NCBI RefSeq assembly: GCF_016863295.1
Contig: NZ_BOOP01000025.1
Location: forward strand, 110,065 to 174,064
From: Planotetraspora phitsanulokensis
GTDB taxonomy: Bacteria > Actinomycetota > Actinomycetes > Streptosporangiales > Streptosporangiaceae
Direction of reading: 5' to 3'
DNA length: 64,000 nt
In this document: positions 7,960 through 17,016 of the stretch, one piece after another
Position numbering within the stretch: the first letter of the stretch is position 1
Layout of the letters: the number at the start of each line of letters is the position of its first letter
Position numbers and translations under genes: made by a program
Notes under the pieces: generated by a model
Database searches by the model: none
Seen by the model: only the letters and a program-made list of their open reading frames with translations
What the model was told of the DNA's origin: nothing

Positions 7960-10015
7960 CCTCCAGGCCCGTGTGGAGGGCCAGGAAGGCAAGCTGGTCG
8001 GCCGCGAGCTCGACGGACTTGCTCACCGCGCGGGCGCCGTGGCCGACCTCGGTCTCGTTGCGCAGGAGGATCGGGCGGTCCCCGGCCTGGGCGTGCTGGA
8101 GGGCCGCCGCCGTCTTCCAGGCGTGCAGCGGATGTACCCGCGTGTCCGAGGCGAAGACCGTGAACAACGTGGCCGGGTAGGACACCCCCTCGCGGACCCG
8201 GTGGTAGGGGGAGTACCCCCACAGCCAGCCGAACTCCTCGGGCACGTCGGCCGAGCCGTACTCGACGTTCCAGGTCGCGCCGAGGCCGAACTTCTCGTAC
8301 CGGATCATGTCGAGCAGCGGGGCGGAGCACACCACGGCCGCGTACAGGTCGGGCCGCTGGGTCAGGGCCGCGCCGACGAGGAGGCCGCCGTTGGAGCCGC
8401 CGGAGATCGCGAGCCGGTCGGAGCTGGTCACACCCGTCGCGATCAGATGCTCGGCGGCCGCGTGCAGGTCGTCGAAGACGTTCTGCTTGTTGCCGAGCAT
8501 GCCGGCGCGGTGCCAGCGCTCGCCCTCCTCACCGCCGCCGCGTAGCTGCGCGATGGCGTACACGCCGCCGGCCTCGACCCAGGCGAGCGTGGAGGCGGAG
8601 AATCCCGGGGTCAGCGAGATGCCGAAGCCGCCGTAGCCGTACAGGATGGTGGGCCGGGGCCCCGAGCCCTCGCGGGAGACGACGAGCATGTGGACCTCGG
8701 TGCCGTCCTTGGAGCGGTAGACCACCTGCTCCGTGCGCACCCGCGGCACCTCCACGGCGCCGGGGGGAGCCTCCCAGAGGGTGGTCTCGCCGGTCAGCAC
8801 GTCGAACCGGTAGACGGCGGTGGGGGTGACGTTGTCCGTGTAGCTGAACCAGGCCTCGTGGCCGCCCTCGGGACGCTCGACGATGCCGCCGATGGAGCCC
8901 AGCCCGGGCACCGGGACCTGCCCGACCCGCTCGCCGCTCTCCAGCGCGTGGATGGAGATCTCGGAGATCGCGTGCCTGGTCCAGCCGACGAGCATGACGG
9001 GCTCGTCGGTCTCGTCGAGGATGGCGAAGTCGGACAGCACCGCCTCGTCGTCCTCGGGGACCAGGTCCCGCCAGTGCTCACGCGTGGGCGTCTCGGGGGA
9101 GGTCACGCAGACCCTGCCGCGCGGGGCGTCGAGGTCGGTGAAGACGTAGAGCCTGCCGTCCCGGCCGAACAGCAGCCCGGTCTGGGCGTCCACGTCCTGC
9201 TGGACGGTGACCAGCTCCGGGGCCTCGGCCGGCGACGCCGCGAGGTCGGCGACCCACAGGTCGTTGCGCGGGGCCGTGCCACGCGACGCGGAGACCGACA
9301 GCCACCGGCCGTCACGCGACACCGAGACGCCGTAGTAGTTGGTCTTCTCCAGGCCGTCGCCGAAGATCATCACGTCGTCGTCGGGGGACTGCCCGACCTT
9401 GTGCAGGTAGACGCGGCGGTGGAACTGCTCCTCGCCCTCGGGTACGGCGGAGGGCGCCAGCCTGCGGACGTAGTAGAACGCCTCGCCGCCGGGCAGCCAC
9501 GCGATGGGGGAGTAGCGGCACCGGTCGATCGGGCCCTCGATCACGGTTCCGTCGGCGACGTCGACCACGTAGAGCATCGACTCCTCGTCGCCGCCCACCG
9601 AGATCTGGTAGGCCAGCCGGCGGCCCTCCTTGTCCGGCTGGTAGGCGTCCAGCGTGGTGAGACCCGCCGGGTCGAGGGCGGTGGGGTCGAGCAGCACCCG
9701 CTCACCCCGGGCGTCGCCGACGTAGAGGACCGGATGCTCCTGATCGGGAGTCCGGCGGGTGAAGAAGCGCCGCTCGCCGCGCCACACCGGCGTCCCGATC
9801 GAACCGGACTTCAGTAGCGCGGCGACGCGGTCGCGCAGGTGGTCGCGGCCGGGCAGGTCGGTGCTCTTGAACAGCGTGTCCTGCGCGTCCAGCCACTCCT
9901 TGACCGCGGGGTCGTCCGGGTCCTCGAGCCACCGGTACGGATCCGGGACCGGGGTCCCGTGCAGGTCGTCGACGATGTCGTCACGGTGCGCGAGCGGATA
10001 GGGCTGTCGGGTCAT
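7943..10015 (-). CDS. Prolyl oligopeptidase family serine peptidase (S9A)
   Basis: A 690-residue protein with the two-domain S9A architecture. A seven-bladed beta-propeller spans about 75-400 and an alpha/beta-hydrolase domain covers the rest. The catalytic triad is visible: Ser541 in ISGGSNGGLL, Asp624 in ASDTRV and His659 in GHGARA. The N-terminus (DDIVDDLHGTPVPDPYRWLE) is typical of prolyl endopeptidases. These cytoplasmic enzymes cleave short proline-containing peptides after Pro. No signal peptide is seen. The gene ends inside the 3' end of purU in a convergent arrangement, which may allow antisense interference. Confidence 0.93.
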   Translation of the reverse strand: MTRQPYPLAHRDDIVDDLHGTPVPDPYRWLEDPDDPAVKEWLDAQDTLFKSTDLPGRDHLRDRVAALLKSGSIGTPVWRGERRFFTRRTPDQEHPVLYVGDARGERVLLDPTALDPAGLTTLDAYQPDKEGRRLAYQISVGGDEESMLYVVDVADGTVIEGPIDRCRYSPIAWLPGGEAFYYVRRLAPSAVPEGEEQFHRRVYLHKVGQSPDDDVMIFGDGLEKTNYYGVSVSRDGRWLSVSASRGTAPRNDLWVADLAASPAEAPELVTVQQDVDAQTGLLFGRDGRLYVFTDLDAPRGRVCVTSPETPTREHWRDLVPEDDEAVLSDFAILDETDEPVMLVGWTRHAISEISIHALESGERVGQVPVPGLGSIGGIVERPEGGHEAWFSYTDNVTPTAVYRFDVLTGETTLWEAPPGAVEVPRVRTEQVVYRSKDGTEVHMLVVSREGSGPRPTILYGYGGFGISLTPGFSASTLAWVEAGGVYAIAQLRGGGEEGERWHRAGMLGNKQNVFDDLHAAAEHLIATGVTSSDRLAISGGSNGGLLVGAALTQRPDLYAAVVCSAPLLDMIRYEKFGLGATWNVEYGSADVPEEFGWLWGYSPYHRVREGVSYPATLFTVFASDTRVHPLHAWKTAAALQHAQAGDRPILLRNETEVGHGARAVSKSVELAADQLAFLALHTGLEVSAGR

Positions 10016-10208
10016 GCTCGCACTTTAAAGCAGTGGGGGGCCAGGAGCGTACACCCGTCCTCACCCGGCCATGACGGGAGTAAAGGGACGACAGTCTGGG
10101 CATAACAGACATCAGGCGTCCCAGTCGTCAGCTCCCTGCCAGGTTATGGGGTGGCGGAGTGGCCGCTCCAAAGGCCACACTTTGGTAAGGGCGGTGCCGT
10201 GGTGACCA

Positions 10209-10231
10209 TCCGCTGGACCGTCCGGCGGAGG
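10209..10231 (+). promoter_or_regulatory. Hairpin overlapping a Shine-Dalgarno site
   Basis: TCCGCTGGA (10209-10217) and TCCGGCGGA (10221-10229) form a nine-pair stem with one G-U pair and a three-base loop. The last bases of the 3' arm are part of GGAGG (10227-10231), the ribosome site of the small ORF at 10237. A second hairpin, GTGGCC/GGCCAC at 10159-10178, lies upstream. A structured leader that controls translation is plausible; I could not match it to a known riboswitch class. Confidence 0.4.
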
Positions 10232-10236
10232 TCCTT

Positions 10237-10392
10237 GTGACGGATGCATCCGGGTCCCAACAGGTGGGCCCACAACCAGGGCGCGCAGCCGTGCCGGTGA
10301 CTGGAGTCCCCGGCTATCCGGTGCCGACGTGGGAGACGGTCACGCCAGGCTGTTCCACGCCGACTTCTGAGATAGCTGTGGAGGCCGGCTGA
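10237..10392 (+). CDS. 51-residue small protein upstream of and overlapping the HNH gene
   Basis: An ORF of 51 codons from GTG at 10237, preceded by GGAGG with a five-base spacer. Its TGA overlaps the ATG of the HNH nuclease gene as TGATG. The product starts MTDASGSQQVGPQPG, is rich in Pro, Val, Thr and Gly, and has no hydrophobic segment. Its codon third positions are less GC-rich than those of neighbouring genes, so it could instead be a leader that controls HNH translation by coupling. No family is recognised. Confidence 0.45.
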   Translation: MTDASGSQQVGPQPGRAAVPVTGVPGYPVPTWETVTPGCSTPTSEIAVEAG

Positions 10393-10901
10393 TGCGCCAA
10401 GTCCTACTACTCAACGCCACCTACGAGCCGCTCACCACGCTCGCCCTCCACCGGGCCGTCATCCTGGTGCTGAGGGAGAAGGCGGAGGTCGTGCATCGTG
10501 ACGGGCGGGGCGCGGTGCTCCGCTCGGCCACCCGCACGCTCGACGTGCCCTCGGTGATCCGGCTTCGCCGATATGTTCGAATCCCCTACCGGTCCCGGAT
10601 TCCGCTCACGCGCGCCGCACTGATGCGCCGTGACGATTTCCGCTGCGCCTACTGCGGGCAGCGGGCCGAGACCATCGACCATGTCATTCCGCGTTCCAAG
10701 GGAGGCCCGCACACCTGGGAGAACTGCGTCGCATCCTGCATGCCGTGCAATCACAGCAAGGCCGACAGACTGCTGGAGGAGCTGGGGTGGACTCTACGCG
10801 TCGCCCCGGTGGTGCCACACGGCGTCCACTGGCGGCTCATCGGTGCGCAGTTCGATGGAGATCCCCAGTGGGCGCCCTACCTGACGGAGTCCGCGGCATG
10901 A
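10392..10901 (+). CDS. HNH endonuclease family protein
   Basis: A 169-residue protein whose N-terminal part (RQVLLLNATYEPLTTLALHR) is typical of the actinobacterial and cyanobacterial single-domain HNH proteins. The HNH core contains two CxxC knuckles (C85/C88 in CAYCG, C116/C119 in CMPCN) that bind structural zinc. It also has the Asp96-His97 pair in ETIDHVIP, Asn111 and the terminal N/H in CNHSKADR. Members are nicking or double-strand endonucleases of uncertain cellular role. GTGGAGG seven bases upstream supports the ATG, which also overlaps the stop of the small ORF before it. A GNAT gene follows after seven bases. Confidence 0.9.
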   Translation: MRQVLLLNATYEPLTTLALHRAVILVLREKAEVVHRDGRGAVLRSATRTLDVPSVIRLRRYVRIPYRSRIPLTRAALMRRDDFRCAYCGQRAETIDHVIPRSKGGPHTWENCVASCMPCNHSKADRLLEELGWTLRVAPVVPHGVHWRLIGAQFDGDPQWAPYLTESAA

Positions 10902-10908
10902 TGGCCGG

Positions 10909-11724
10909 ATGAATTGGATCTTCACCGCCGAGGCTGAAGAGTTCGCGGCGGCGGCCGAGCCCTGGCTGCTTCGCGACCCGGTGCGCAACACGGTCCCGCT
11001 GACCGTGCTGCGGGGGTTGCGGAGCGGCCAGTTCGCGGAGGATCCGCTGATGGGCCGGCTGGCCGACGACGACTCCGTCACCGGGGCGATGATCCACACT
11101 CCGCCCTACCCCCTGCTCCTCGGCGTCGTCCCGCTCGAAGGCCTGCCGTCCCTGGTTGCGGATCTCATCGAGCTCGACCGGTCGATCGCCGGGGTCAGCG
11201 GGCCGCTCGCCCAGGTGGAGGCCTTCGCGCGGGCATGGTGGCGGCCCGAGACCGGCCGCCGTTCCGAGCGCCTCTACCGGCTCGGCTCCCTCGTGCCCTG
11301 CGCCGTGCCTGGCAAGCCCCGTACGGCTGTCGCGGCCGACCTCGACGAGGCGGTGCGGTGGTTCGTGGCCTTCCAGGAGGAGGCCGATGTCGACGTCGAG
11401 GCCGACCCCACGCCGGTGGTCTCGGCCCGGATCAATCGGCAGGAGCTGATCTGGTGGGAGGACGGCGACCGCCCGGTCGCGCTCGCCGGCGTTTCCTCGC
11501 CCATCGCCGGGATGTGCCGGGTCGGGCCCGTCTACACGCCGCCGGAGTTGCGGCGGCGGGGATACGGCTCGGCGGTGACGCACGCGGTCACCGCCAAGGC
11601 GCTCGACGACGGCGCCGAAGAGGTCCTGCTGTTCACCGACCTGGACAATCTCACGTCCAACTCGATCTATCAGAGCCTCGGCTACCGGCCGGTTGAGGAC
11701 TACGCCTCGATCCGTTTCGACTAG
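10909..11724 (+). CDS. GNAT-family N-acetyltransferase, two-domain
   Basis: A 271-residue protein. The C-terminal GNAT domain contains CRVGPVYTPPELRRRGYGSA near 204-223, with the acetyl-CoA loop, and ends with LTSNSIYQSLGYRPVEDY. The N-terminal half (about 1-130) is a degenerate GNAT-like domain, as in many actinobacterial proteins of this size. Substrate is unknown. It lies seven bases behind the HNH gene and is probably in the same transcript. Confidence 0.85.
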   Translation: MNWIFTAEAEEFAAAAEPWLLRDPVRNTVPLTVLRGLRSGQFAEDPLMGRLADDDSVTGAMIHTPPYPLLLGVVPLEGLPSLVADLIELDRSIAGVSGPLAQVEAFARAWWRPETGRRSERLYRLGSLVPCAVPGKPRTAVAADLDEAVRWFVAFQEEADVDVEADPTPVVSARINRQELIWWEDGDRPVALAGVSSPIAGMCRVGPVYTPPELRRRGYGSAVTHAVTAKALDDGAEEVLLFTDLDNLTSNSIYQSLGYRPVEDYASIRFD

Positions 11725-11750
11725 AAGCGGGCGAGCCGTACCCTGAGGGC

Positions 11751-11960
11751 ATGCCGCGCTACGACTACCGCTGCCGCGCCTGCGGATCGACGTTCGAGCT
11801 CAACCGGCCGATGGCCGAGGCCAACGCCCCGGCGGCCTGCCCGTCGGGACACGACGACACCGTGAAACTGCTGTCCACGGTCGCGGTCACCGGGACGGCC
11901 GCCGCCGCTCCCCGCGCCGCGTCGGGCGGCGGTTGTTGCGGCGGCGGCTGCTGCGGCTAA
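11751..11960 (+). CDS. FmdB-type zinc ribbon protein
   Basis: A 69-residue protein opening with MPRYDYRCRACGSTFELNRP, the hallmark of the FmdB/CxxC_CxxC_SSSS zinc ribbon family. A second zinc pair would come from the CPSGHDD region. The tail is Gly/Cys-rich (GGGCCGGGCCG), a common feature of the family. The original FmdB was called a regulatory protein, but the general role of the family is unclear; it may be a small metal-binding or DNA-binding factor. It follows the GNAT gene by 26 bases. Confidence 0.88.
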   Translation: MPRYDYRCRACGSTFELNRPMAEANAPAACPSGHDDTVKLLSTVAVTGTAAAAPRAASGGGCCGGGCCG

Positions 11961-12062
11961 CCCCGCGCTGCGATCATCCGCGGGCTGCGATCAGCCCCGC
12001 GCTGCGATCACTCGCGGGCTGCGATCAGCCCCGCGCTGCGATCACTCGCGGGCTGCGATCAG
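11961..12062 (+). repeat. Three 34-base tandem repeats plus a decayed fourth
   Basis: Units run 11961-11994, 11995-12028 and 12029-12062. Each consists of CCCCGCGCTGCGATCA followed by CTCGCGGGCTGCGATCAG or a near-identical version, and each unit itself contains two related half-units ending GCTGCGATCA. Degenerate copies continue to about 12118. The array fills the gap between the convergent FmdB and WYL genes. Confidence 0.9.
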
Positions 12063-12125
12063 CCACGCGCTGAGGCCGGCCTCTCGGTGCGATCACTCGC
12101 GGGCTGCGGCCGGCCTCGCGCGCCC

Positions 12126-12608
12126 TCAGGCCGCCGCGCGGCGCTGGAACGGCAGATAGCGCTCGGCCAGATGCGGCCGGGCCGGCACGTCCGTCGGCTC
12201 GACCGAGACGATCCGGTCGAAACGGAAGGCCCGGATTCCCCGGCGCATCCGGCACCAGCCCACCAGATACCAGTGATCACGGTGGACCAGGCAGGTCACC
12301 GGCTCGACATCGCGGACGGTGAGCCGGCCTGCGGCGTCGAGGTACTGCAGGCGGATCACCAGCCGTGCGGTGATCGCGTTCGCCACGGCCCTGGCGCGCC
12401 GGGCGACGTCGGGCGGCAGCGGCGTGGTGAGGGTCGACAGGGTGGTCGCGATGACGTCGTCGTCCAGGTCGAGGTGCTCGAACGCGTGACGGAGCCCGCG
12501 ACGGGCGGTCACGGACTGCGGCCCTGCCCCCAGATGAGCGAGGGACAGGGCCAGTGCGGCGAGCTCAGCGGTCGTCAGCGGTGCCGGGTGCCTTGTGACG
12601 TTGGCCAT
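12126..12608 (-). CDS. WYL-domain protein without N-terminal HTH
   Basis: A 160-residue protein whose C-terminal part is a WYL domain. It includes the eponymous Trp113-Tyr114-Leu115 in HRDHWYLVGWC, then RMRRGIRAFRFDRI. WYL domains sense nucleic-acid or nucleotide ligands and are usually fused to a winged-helix domain in proteins of about 320 residues (YafY/PafBC type). Here no HTH precedes the helical N-terminus (TTAELAALALSLAHLG), so the protein is either a shortened derivative or a ligand-binding accessory. The start at ATG 12608 leaves only 56 bases to the ilvD stop. Confidence 0.78.
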   Translation of the reverse strand: MANVTRHPAPLTTAELAALALSLAHLGAGPQSVTARRGLRHAFEHLDLDDDVIATTLSTLTTPLPPDVARRARAVANAITARLVIRLQYLDAAGRLTVRDVEPVTCLVHRDHWYLVGWCRMRRGIRAFRFDRIVSVEPTDVPARPHLAERYLPFQRRAAA

Positions 12609-12664
12609 ACCTTGACGATAACGTCCAGGACCGACATTTTTCCGAACGGATTATCGCAATCCGG

Positions 12665-14503
12665 CTATCGAGACAGCTGTGAAATGTCGCGGGAGGCTCC
12701 GGTGGAGGCCGAGGTCGTCATGGCCGCGTACGCCTGCAACGCCACCGACACCGGACGGTTCCGGTCGCGCGGGCGGTAGCCGCCGAGGTCGGCCAGCAGC
12801 TTCTCCCTGCGTGCGGCGAGCACGTCGTCGGCCACCTTCAGCTCCATGGAGCGGGCCGGGATGTCGATCTCGATGGTGTCGCCGTCCTCCACCAGGGCGA
12901 TCAGGCCGCCCTCGGCCGCCTCGGGGGAGGCGTGGCCGATGGACAGGCCGGACGTCCCGCCGGAGAACCGGCCATCCGTGACCAGGGCGCACGCCTTGCC
13001 GAGGCCCTTGCCCTTGAGGAAGCTCGTCGGGTAGAGCATCTCCTGCATGCCGGGGCCGCCCTTGGGCCCCTCGTAGCGGATGACGACCACGTCGCCGGCC
13101 TTGACCCTGCCGCCGAGGATGCCGTCGACGGCGTCCTCCTGGGACTCGAACACGACGGCGGGACCCGAGAAGCGCCAGATCGACTCGTCGACGCCGGCCG
13201 TCTTCACGATCGCGCCGTCGGGGGCGATGTTGCCGTACAGCACGGCCAGGCCGCCGTCACGGGTGTAGGCGTGCTCGGCGTCGCGGATGCAGCCGTCGGC
13301 CCGGTCGAGGTCGAGCGAGTCCCACCGGGCGTCCTGTGAGTAGGCCTTCACCGTGCGGACGTTGCCGGGGGCCGCGTGCCACAGCTCCATCGCCTCGTCG
13401 GTGACCTCGGGCGACTTGGGATCCCACGCGGACAGGTAGTCGCCGAGAGAGTCGGAGTGGATGTTGTGCACGTCGCGCTGCAGGAGCCCCGCCCGGTCGA
13501 GCTCGCCCAGGATCGCGGGGATGCCGCCCGCGCGGTGCACGTCCTCGACGTGGTACTTCGCGGTCGCCGGCGCGACCTTGCACAGGCACGGCACGCGCAG
13601 CGAGACCTCGTTGATCTCCTTGAGGCCGAAGTCGACCCCCGCCTCCCTGGCGGCCGCGAGCAGGTGGAGGATCGTGTTGGTCGAGCCGCCCATCGCGACG
13701 TCGAGGGCCATGGCGTTCTCGAAGGCGTCGCGGGTGGCGATGTTCTTCGGCAGGACCGACTCGTCGTCCTGCTCGTAGTAGCGCTTGGTGATCTCGACCA
13801 CCGTGCGGCCGGCCTCTTCGAAGAGCGCCTTGCGGGCGGTGTGGGTGGCCAGGGTGGTCCCGTTGCCGGGCAGGGCCAGGCCGATCGCCTCGGTGAGGCA
13901 GTTCATCGAGTTGGCGGTGAACATCCCGCTGCAGGACCCGCAGGTCGGGCAGGCGTTCTCCTCCATCTCCAGCAGTTCGGCGTCGGACACGCTGTCGTCG
14001 GCCGCGGCGATCATCGGGTCGATCAGGTCGAGCTTGCGGCCGGGGGTCTTGCCGGCCTCCATGGGACCGCCGGAGACGAAGACCGTCGGGATGTTCAGCC
14101 GGAAGGCGGCGAGCAACATGCCGGGCGTGATCTTGTCGCAGTTCGAGATGCAGATCAGGGCGTCCGCGCAGTGCGCGTTGACCATGTACTCGACCGCGTC
14201 CGCGATCAGCTCGCGGGACGGCAGCGAGTAGAGCATGCCGCCGTGGCCCATCGCGATGCCGTCGTCGACCGCGATCGTGTTGAACTCGCGCGGGATCGCC
14301 CCGGCCTCGCGGACCGCCGCGGCCACCACGTCGCCCACCTCGCGCAGGTGCACGTGGCCGGGGACGAACTGGGTGAAGCTGTTGGCCACCGCGATGATCG
14401 GTTTGCCGAAGTCGCCGCCCGCTACGCCCGTCGCCCGGAGCAGCGCCCGGGCACCGGCCATGTTCCTGCCGTGTGTGACCGTACGAGACCTGAGGGCGGG
14501 CAT
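12665..14503 (-). CDS. ilvD: Dihydroxy-acid dehydratase
   Basis: A 612-residue enzyme of valine, leucine and isoleucine synthesis that dehydrates 2,3-dihydroxy acids to 2-keto acids. Iron-sulphur Cys are visible at 122 ([12 protein letters not shown]) and in [19 protein letters not shown] near 185-202. [13 protein letters not shown] and MEAGKT are strongly conserved. From memory it is very close along its whole length to the enterobacterial enzyme, which carries an oxygen-sensitive [4Fe-4S] cluster. The start is ATG at 14503. It is not linked to ilvBNC or leu genes in this window. Confidence 0.96.
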   Translation of the reverse strand: MPALRSRTVTHGRNMAGARALLRATGVAGGDFGKPIIAVANSFTQFVPGHVHLREVGDVVAAAVREAGAIPREFNTIAVDDGIAMGHGGMLYSLPSRELIADAVEYMVNAHCADALICISNCDKITPGMLLAAFRLNIPTVFVSGGPMEAGKTPGRKLDLIDPMIAAADDSVSDAELLEMEENACPTCGSCSGMFTANSMNCLTEAIGLALPGNGTTLATHTARKALFEEAGRTVVEITKRYYEQDDESVLPKNIATRDAFENAMALDVAMGGSTNTILHLLAAAREAGVDFGLKEINEVSLRVPCLCKVAPATAKYHVEDVHRAGGIPAILGELDRAGLLQRDVHNIHSDSLGDYLSAWDPKSPEVTDEAMELWHAAPGNVRTVKAYSQDARWDSLDLDRADGCIRDAEHAYTRDGGLAVLYGNIAPDGAIVKTAGVDESIWRFSGPAVVFESQEDAVDGILGGRVKAGDVVVIRYEGPKGGPGMQEMLYPTSFLKGKGLGKACALVTDGRFSGGTSGLSIGHASPEAAEGGLIALVEDGDTIEIDIPARSMELKVADDVLAARREKLLADLGGYRPRDRNRPVSVALQAYAAMTTSASTGASRDISQLSR

Positions 14504-14578
14504 GGCCTGACTCCCATCAGAAGACTATGAGTCTTCAAATGGTACGGCTCTCGCCCGACTGCTGAGACCTCGCGTCCA

Positions 14579-15406
14579 CTACTCGGGATAGCGCGGGGGA
14601 AGCACCCGGTCGGCGGCCCGGTAGATCGACTCGACCTCCGCCGTCGTGAGCGACCGCTCCCGCTTGGTGATCCACTTGCGGACCAGGCTGCCGGAGAAGA
14701 CGTCGACCTCGCGGATGTTGAGGATCCGCCACGGGATCGCCGGGCCGTAGATCGCGAGCGACGGGACGACCGTGACCTCCCGGCCGAGGGCCTTGCTGAT
14801 CAGGTCGCTGGCCTGGGAGGCCTCCCACCGGGCCTCGTCGAGCCTGGGCTTGCGGTTGAACGGCCCGTGGAAGAGCTTGCGATGCGACTGCACCCGGACC
14901 GGTAGCCTCCGGTCCCATTTCTCGGAGTCCACCGCGTACACGCCCGTCGGGCCGACGACCAGATGGTCGATCTGGGCCTCGCTGCCCGGGATGGCGCGCG
15001 CGTGCAGGGTCCGGTAACCGCTCCGCTCCAGCTTCTTGAGCTGGCCCTCCGTGCGCCGCTCCGCCGCGGAGGCACGCCTCCATGCGGGGATCGAGGAGAC
15101 GGTCCTGGCCCGGTAGACGGTGTCGGCGATGGCCGCGAGGATCGCGACGGTGACGCCGATCCGCCAGCTCGTCAGCAGAACACCCGTGACGATTCCGGCA
15201 CCGGCCGCGATCAGCACACGCAGGCGCAGGTGACGGTAACGGGGATGCTGAAGCAGGCTCTTGACGGACGCGCGCTCAACGGGCGCGTAGGTAGACGCTG
15301 GAGCGTCAGGTGCTGTCGGGGCTCGCTCCGACGTGTGGTCACTGACCCAGATGGGTGACGTATCGTGACCGTCTTCTGGCGCTAGACCGGTATCCACATC
15401 ACTCAC
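14579..15406 (-). CDS. NERD-domain membrane-anchored protein
   Basis: A 275-residue protein with a polar N-terminus, a hydrophobic hairpin at about 63-97 and a nuclease-related domain (NERD) from about 118 to 225. NERD residues visible are Glu120 (TEGQ), Asp147 (GSEAQIDHLVVGP), and Asp160 and Lys163 (YAVDSEKW), arranged as in restriction-type nucleases. The family is widespread, and a DNA-processing role is presumed but not shown. The gene is alone on its strand, downstream of a promoter region shared with the divergent amidase gene. Confidence 0.85.
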   Translation of the reverse strand: MSDVDTGLAPEDGHDTSPIWVSDHTSERAPTAPDAPASTYAPVERASVKSLLQHPRYRHLRLRVLIAAGAGIVTGVLLTSWRIGVTVAILAAIADTVYRARTVSSIPAWRRASAAERRTEGQLKKLERSGYRTLHARAIPGSEAQIDHLVVGPTGVYAVDSEKWDRRLPVRVQSHRKLFHGPFNRKPRLDEARWEASQASDLISKALGREVTVVPSLAIYGPAIPWRILNIREVDVFSGSLVRKWITKRERSLTTAEVESIYRAADRVLPPRYPE

Positions 15407-15540
15407 CGTAGTTGAGGCGTCGGCGGGTGCCTAGTGTTGGTTGGTTCATACTTTTGTGGCCTGCTTGAGCTGATTCGCGGCTGTCCAAGCCGGGTATCTT
15501 CTCTAGATATCTTGGCCTCTTCGGCCTACCGTTCAGTAGC

Positions 15541-16968
15541 GTGGCGCACATTCATGATCTTACCGCCCTCGAGCAGGCGGCAGCCGTACGAACGCGGGAA
15601 CTGTCCCCCGTAGAGATCACCGAGCACTATCTGGAGCGCGCCGGACGGCTCGACCGCGCCGTGGGCGCATTCGTCACCCTGACCGCCGACCGGGCACTCG
15701 ACCAGGCGCGCGAACAGGAGGCGCGGATCGCGGGCGAGGACGCCGCCGGCCTGCCGCCCCTGCTCGGGGTCCCGGTGCCCATCAAGGACCTCAACTTCGT
15801 GAAGGACGTGCCGATCCACTTCGGCTCGGCGACGTACGACGGGTTCGTCGCGCCGGTCGACGACAGCGTGGTCGAGCGCCTTCGGGACGCGGGCACGATC
15901 ATGCTGGGCAAGACCAGCACGCCGGAGTTCGGGCTGCCCTGCTACACGGAGACCTACGTGAGCGAGCCCGCGCGCACGCCCTGGGATCTGTCGAGATCCG
16001 CGGGCGGATCCAGCGGGGGAGCGGCGGCGGCCGTCGCGTCCGGGCTCGCCCCCGCCGCCCAGGGCAGCGACGGCGCGGGCTCGATCCGCATCCCCGCGTC
16101 ACTGTGCGGCCTTTACGGCATCAAGCCGACGCGGGGCCGGATCTCGTACGCGCCGATCGTCCCCGACCTCGCGGGGTTGTCCACCAACGGGCCGATCACG
16201 AGGAACGTGGCCGACGCCGCGGCCCTGCTCGACGCGATGGCGCACAACAACCCCGGGGACCTCTATTGGGCGCCGCCGCCGGCGCTGGGGTCGTTCTCGG
16301 CCTACGTGGGCAGGGACCCGGGCCGCCTTCGGATCGCCCGCTACGCCATCCCCGCGGTTCCGGGCGCGCGGGTCGACCCCGACGTGCTCGCGGCCTACGA
16401 GAGCGCCTCGGCCGTGCTCGAGTCGCTCGGCCACGAGGTCGAGGAGATCACGCCGCCCTTCGGCGAGGAGATGGTGCCGGAGTTCGAGAAGTTGTGGTTC
16501 GCCTTCGCCTGCATGCACCCGGTCTCCAAGGAGATGGAGCCGAAGCTGCGCCCGCTGACCGCGTGGCTGCGCGAGCGCGGCAACGCCGTCCCCGCGCCGG
16601 TCTTCCTCCAGGCGCAGTCGGCGCTGCAGACGGCCACCCGGTTCGCGTCGCTGGTCACCGACCTGTACGACGCCGTGCTGACTCCGACGGTCACCCGGCT
16701 GCCCGTGCCGGTGGGCTGGTTCGAGGACGTCGACTCCCCGGAGGAGACCTTCGAGCGGATGAAGGGCTTCGCGCCCTTCGCAGCGATGTACAACGTCAGC
16801 GGCCAGCCGGCCGTCAACCTCCCGCTCTATTGGACGCCGGACGGCCTGCCCGTCGGCGTGATGCTCGGGGGGCGCTTCGGCGACGAAGGCACACTCATCT
16901 CGCTGTCCGCCCAGGTCGAGGCGTCCGTCGGAGGCTTCTGGGGCGACCGGAGGCCTCCGGTCTGGTGA
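15541..16968 (+). CDS. Amidase (amidase-signature family)
   Basis: A 475-residue amidase-signature enzyme with the Ser-cisSer-Lys triad: Lys82 in VPIKDLNF, Ser157 in GGSSGG and Ser181 in GSDGAGSIRIPAS. It hydrolyses carboxamides; whether it acts on small amides, peptide amides or aryl amides cannot be read from sequence. The gene is too isolated to be GatA of the Glu-tRNA amidotransferase: no gatB or gatC is nearby. The GTG start at 15541 has no clear ribosome site, so translation may be leaderless. Confidence 0.9.
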   Translation: MAHIHDLTALEQAAAVRTRELSPVEITEHYLERAGRLDRAVGAFVTLTADRALDQAREQEARIAGEDAAGLPPLLGVPVPIKDLNFVKDVPIHFGSATYDGFVAPVDDSVVERLRDAGTIMLGKTSTPEFGLPCYTETYVSEPARTPWDLSRSAGGSSGGAAAAVASGLAPAAQGSDGAGSIRIPASLCGLYGIKPTRGRISYAPIVPDLAGLSTNGPITRNVADAAALLDAMAHNNPGDLYWAPPPALGSFSAYVGRDPGRLRIARYAIPAVPGARVDPDVLAAYESASAVLESLGHEVEEITPPFGEEMVPEFEKLWFAFACMHPVSKEMEPKLRPLTAWLRERGNAVPAPVFLQAQSALQTATRFASLVTDLYDAVLTPTVTRLPVPVGWFEDVDSPEETFERMKGFAPFAAMYNVSGQPAVNLPLYWTPDGLPVGVMLGGRFGDEGTLISLSAQVEASVGGFWGDRRPPVW

Positions 16969-17016
16969 CGGAGGCGGCGGGCGGCCTCCGTCTGGGGACG
17001 GGGGCCGTACGCGCCG

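Noticed and set aside
7764..9817. Long open frames opposite the S9 peptidase gene
   Set aside because: They are GC-driven shadows of a gene with a full catalytic triad and have no ribosome sites or domain pattern.
10016..10236. Known riboswitch class in the HNH gene leader
   Set aside because: Hairpins are present, but none of the conserved blocks of ydaO, cobalamin, TPP, SAM or c-di-GMP classes could be found.
11961..12062. CRISPR array from the 34-base repeats
   Set aside because: The units are directly adjacent with no unique spacers, and no cas gene is present.
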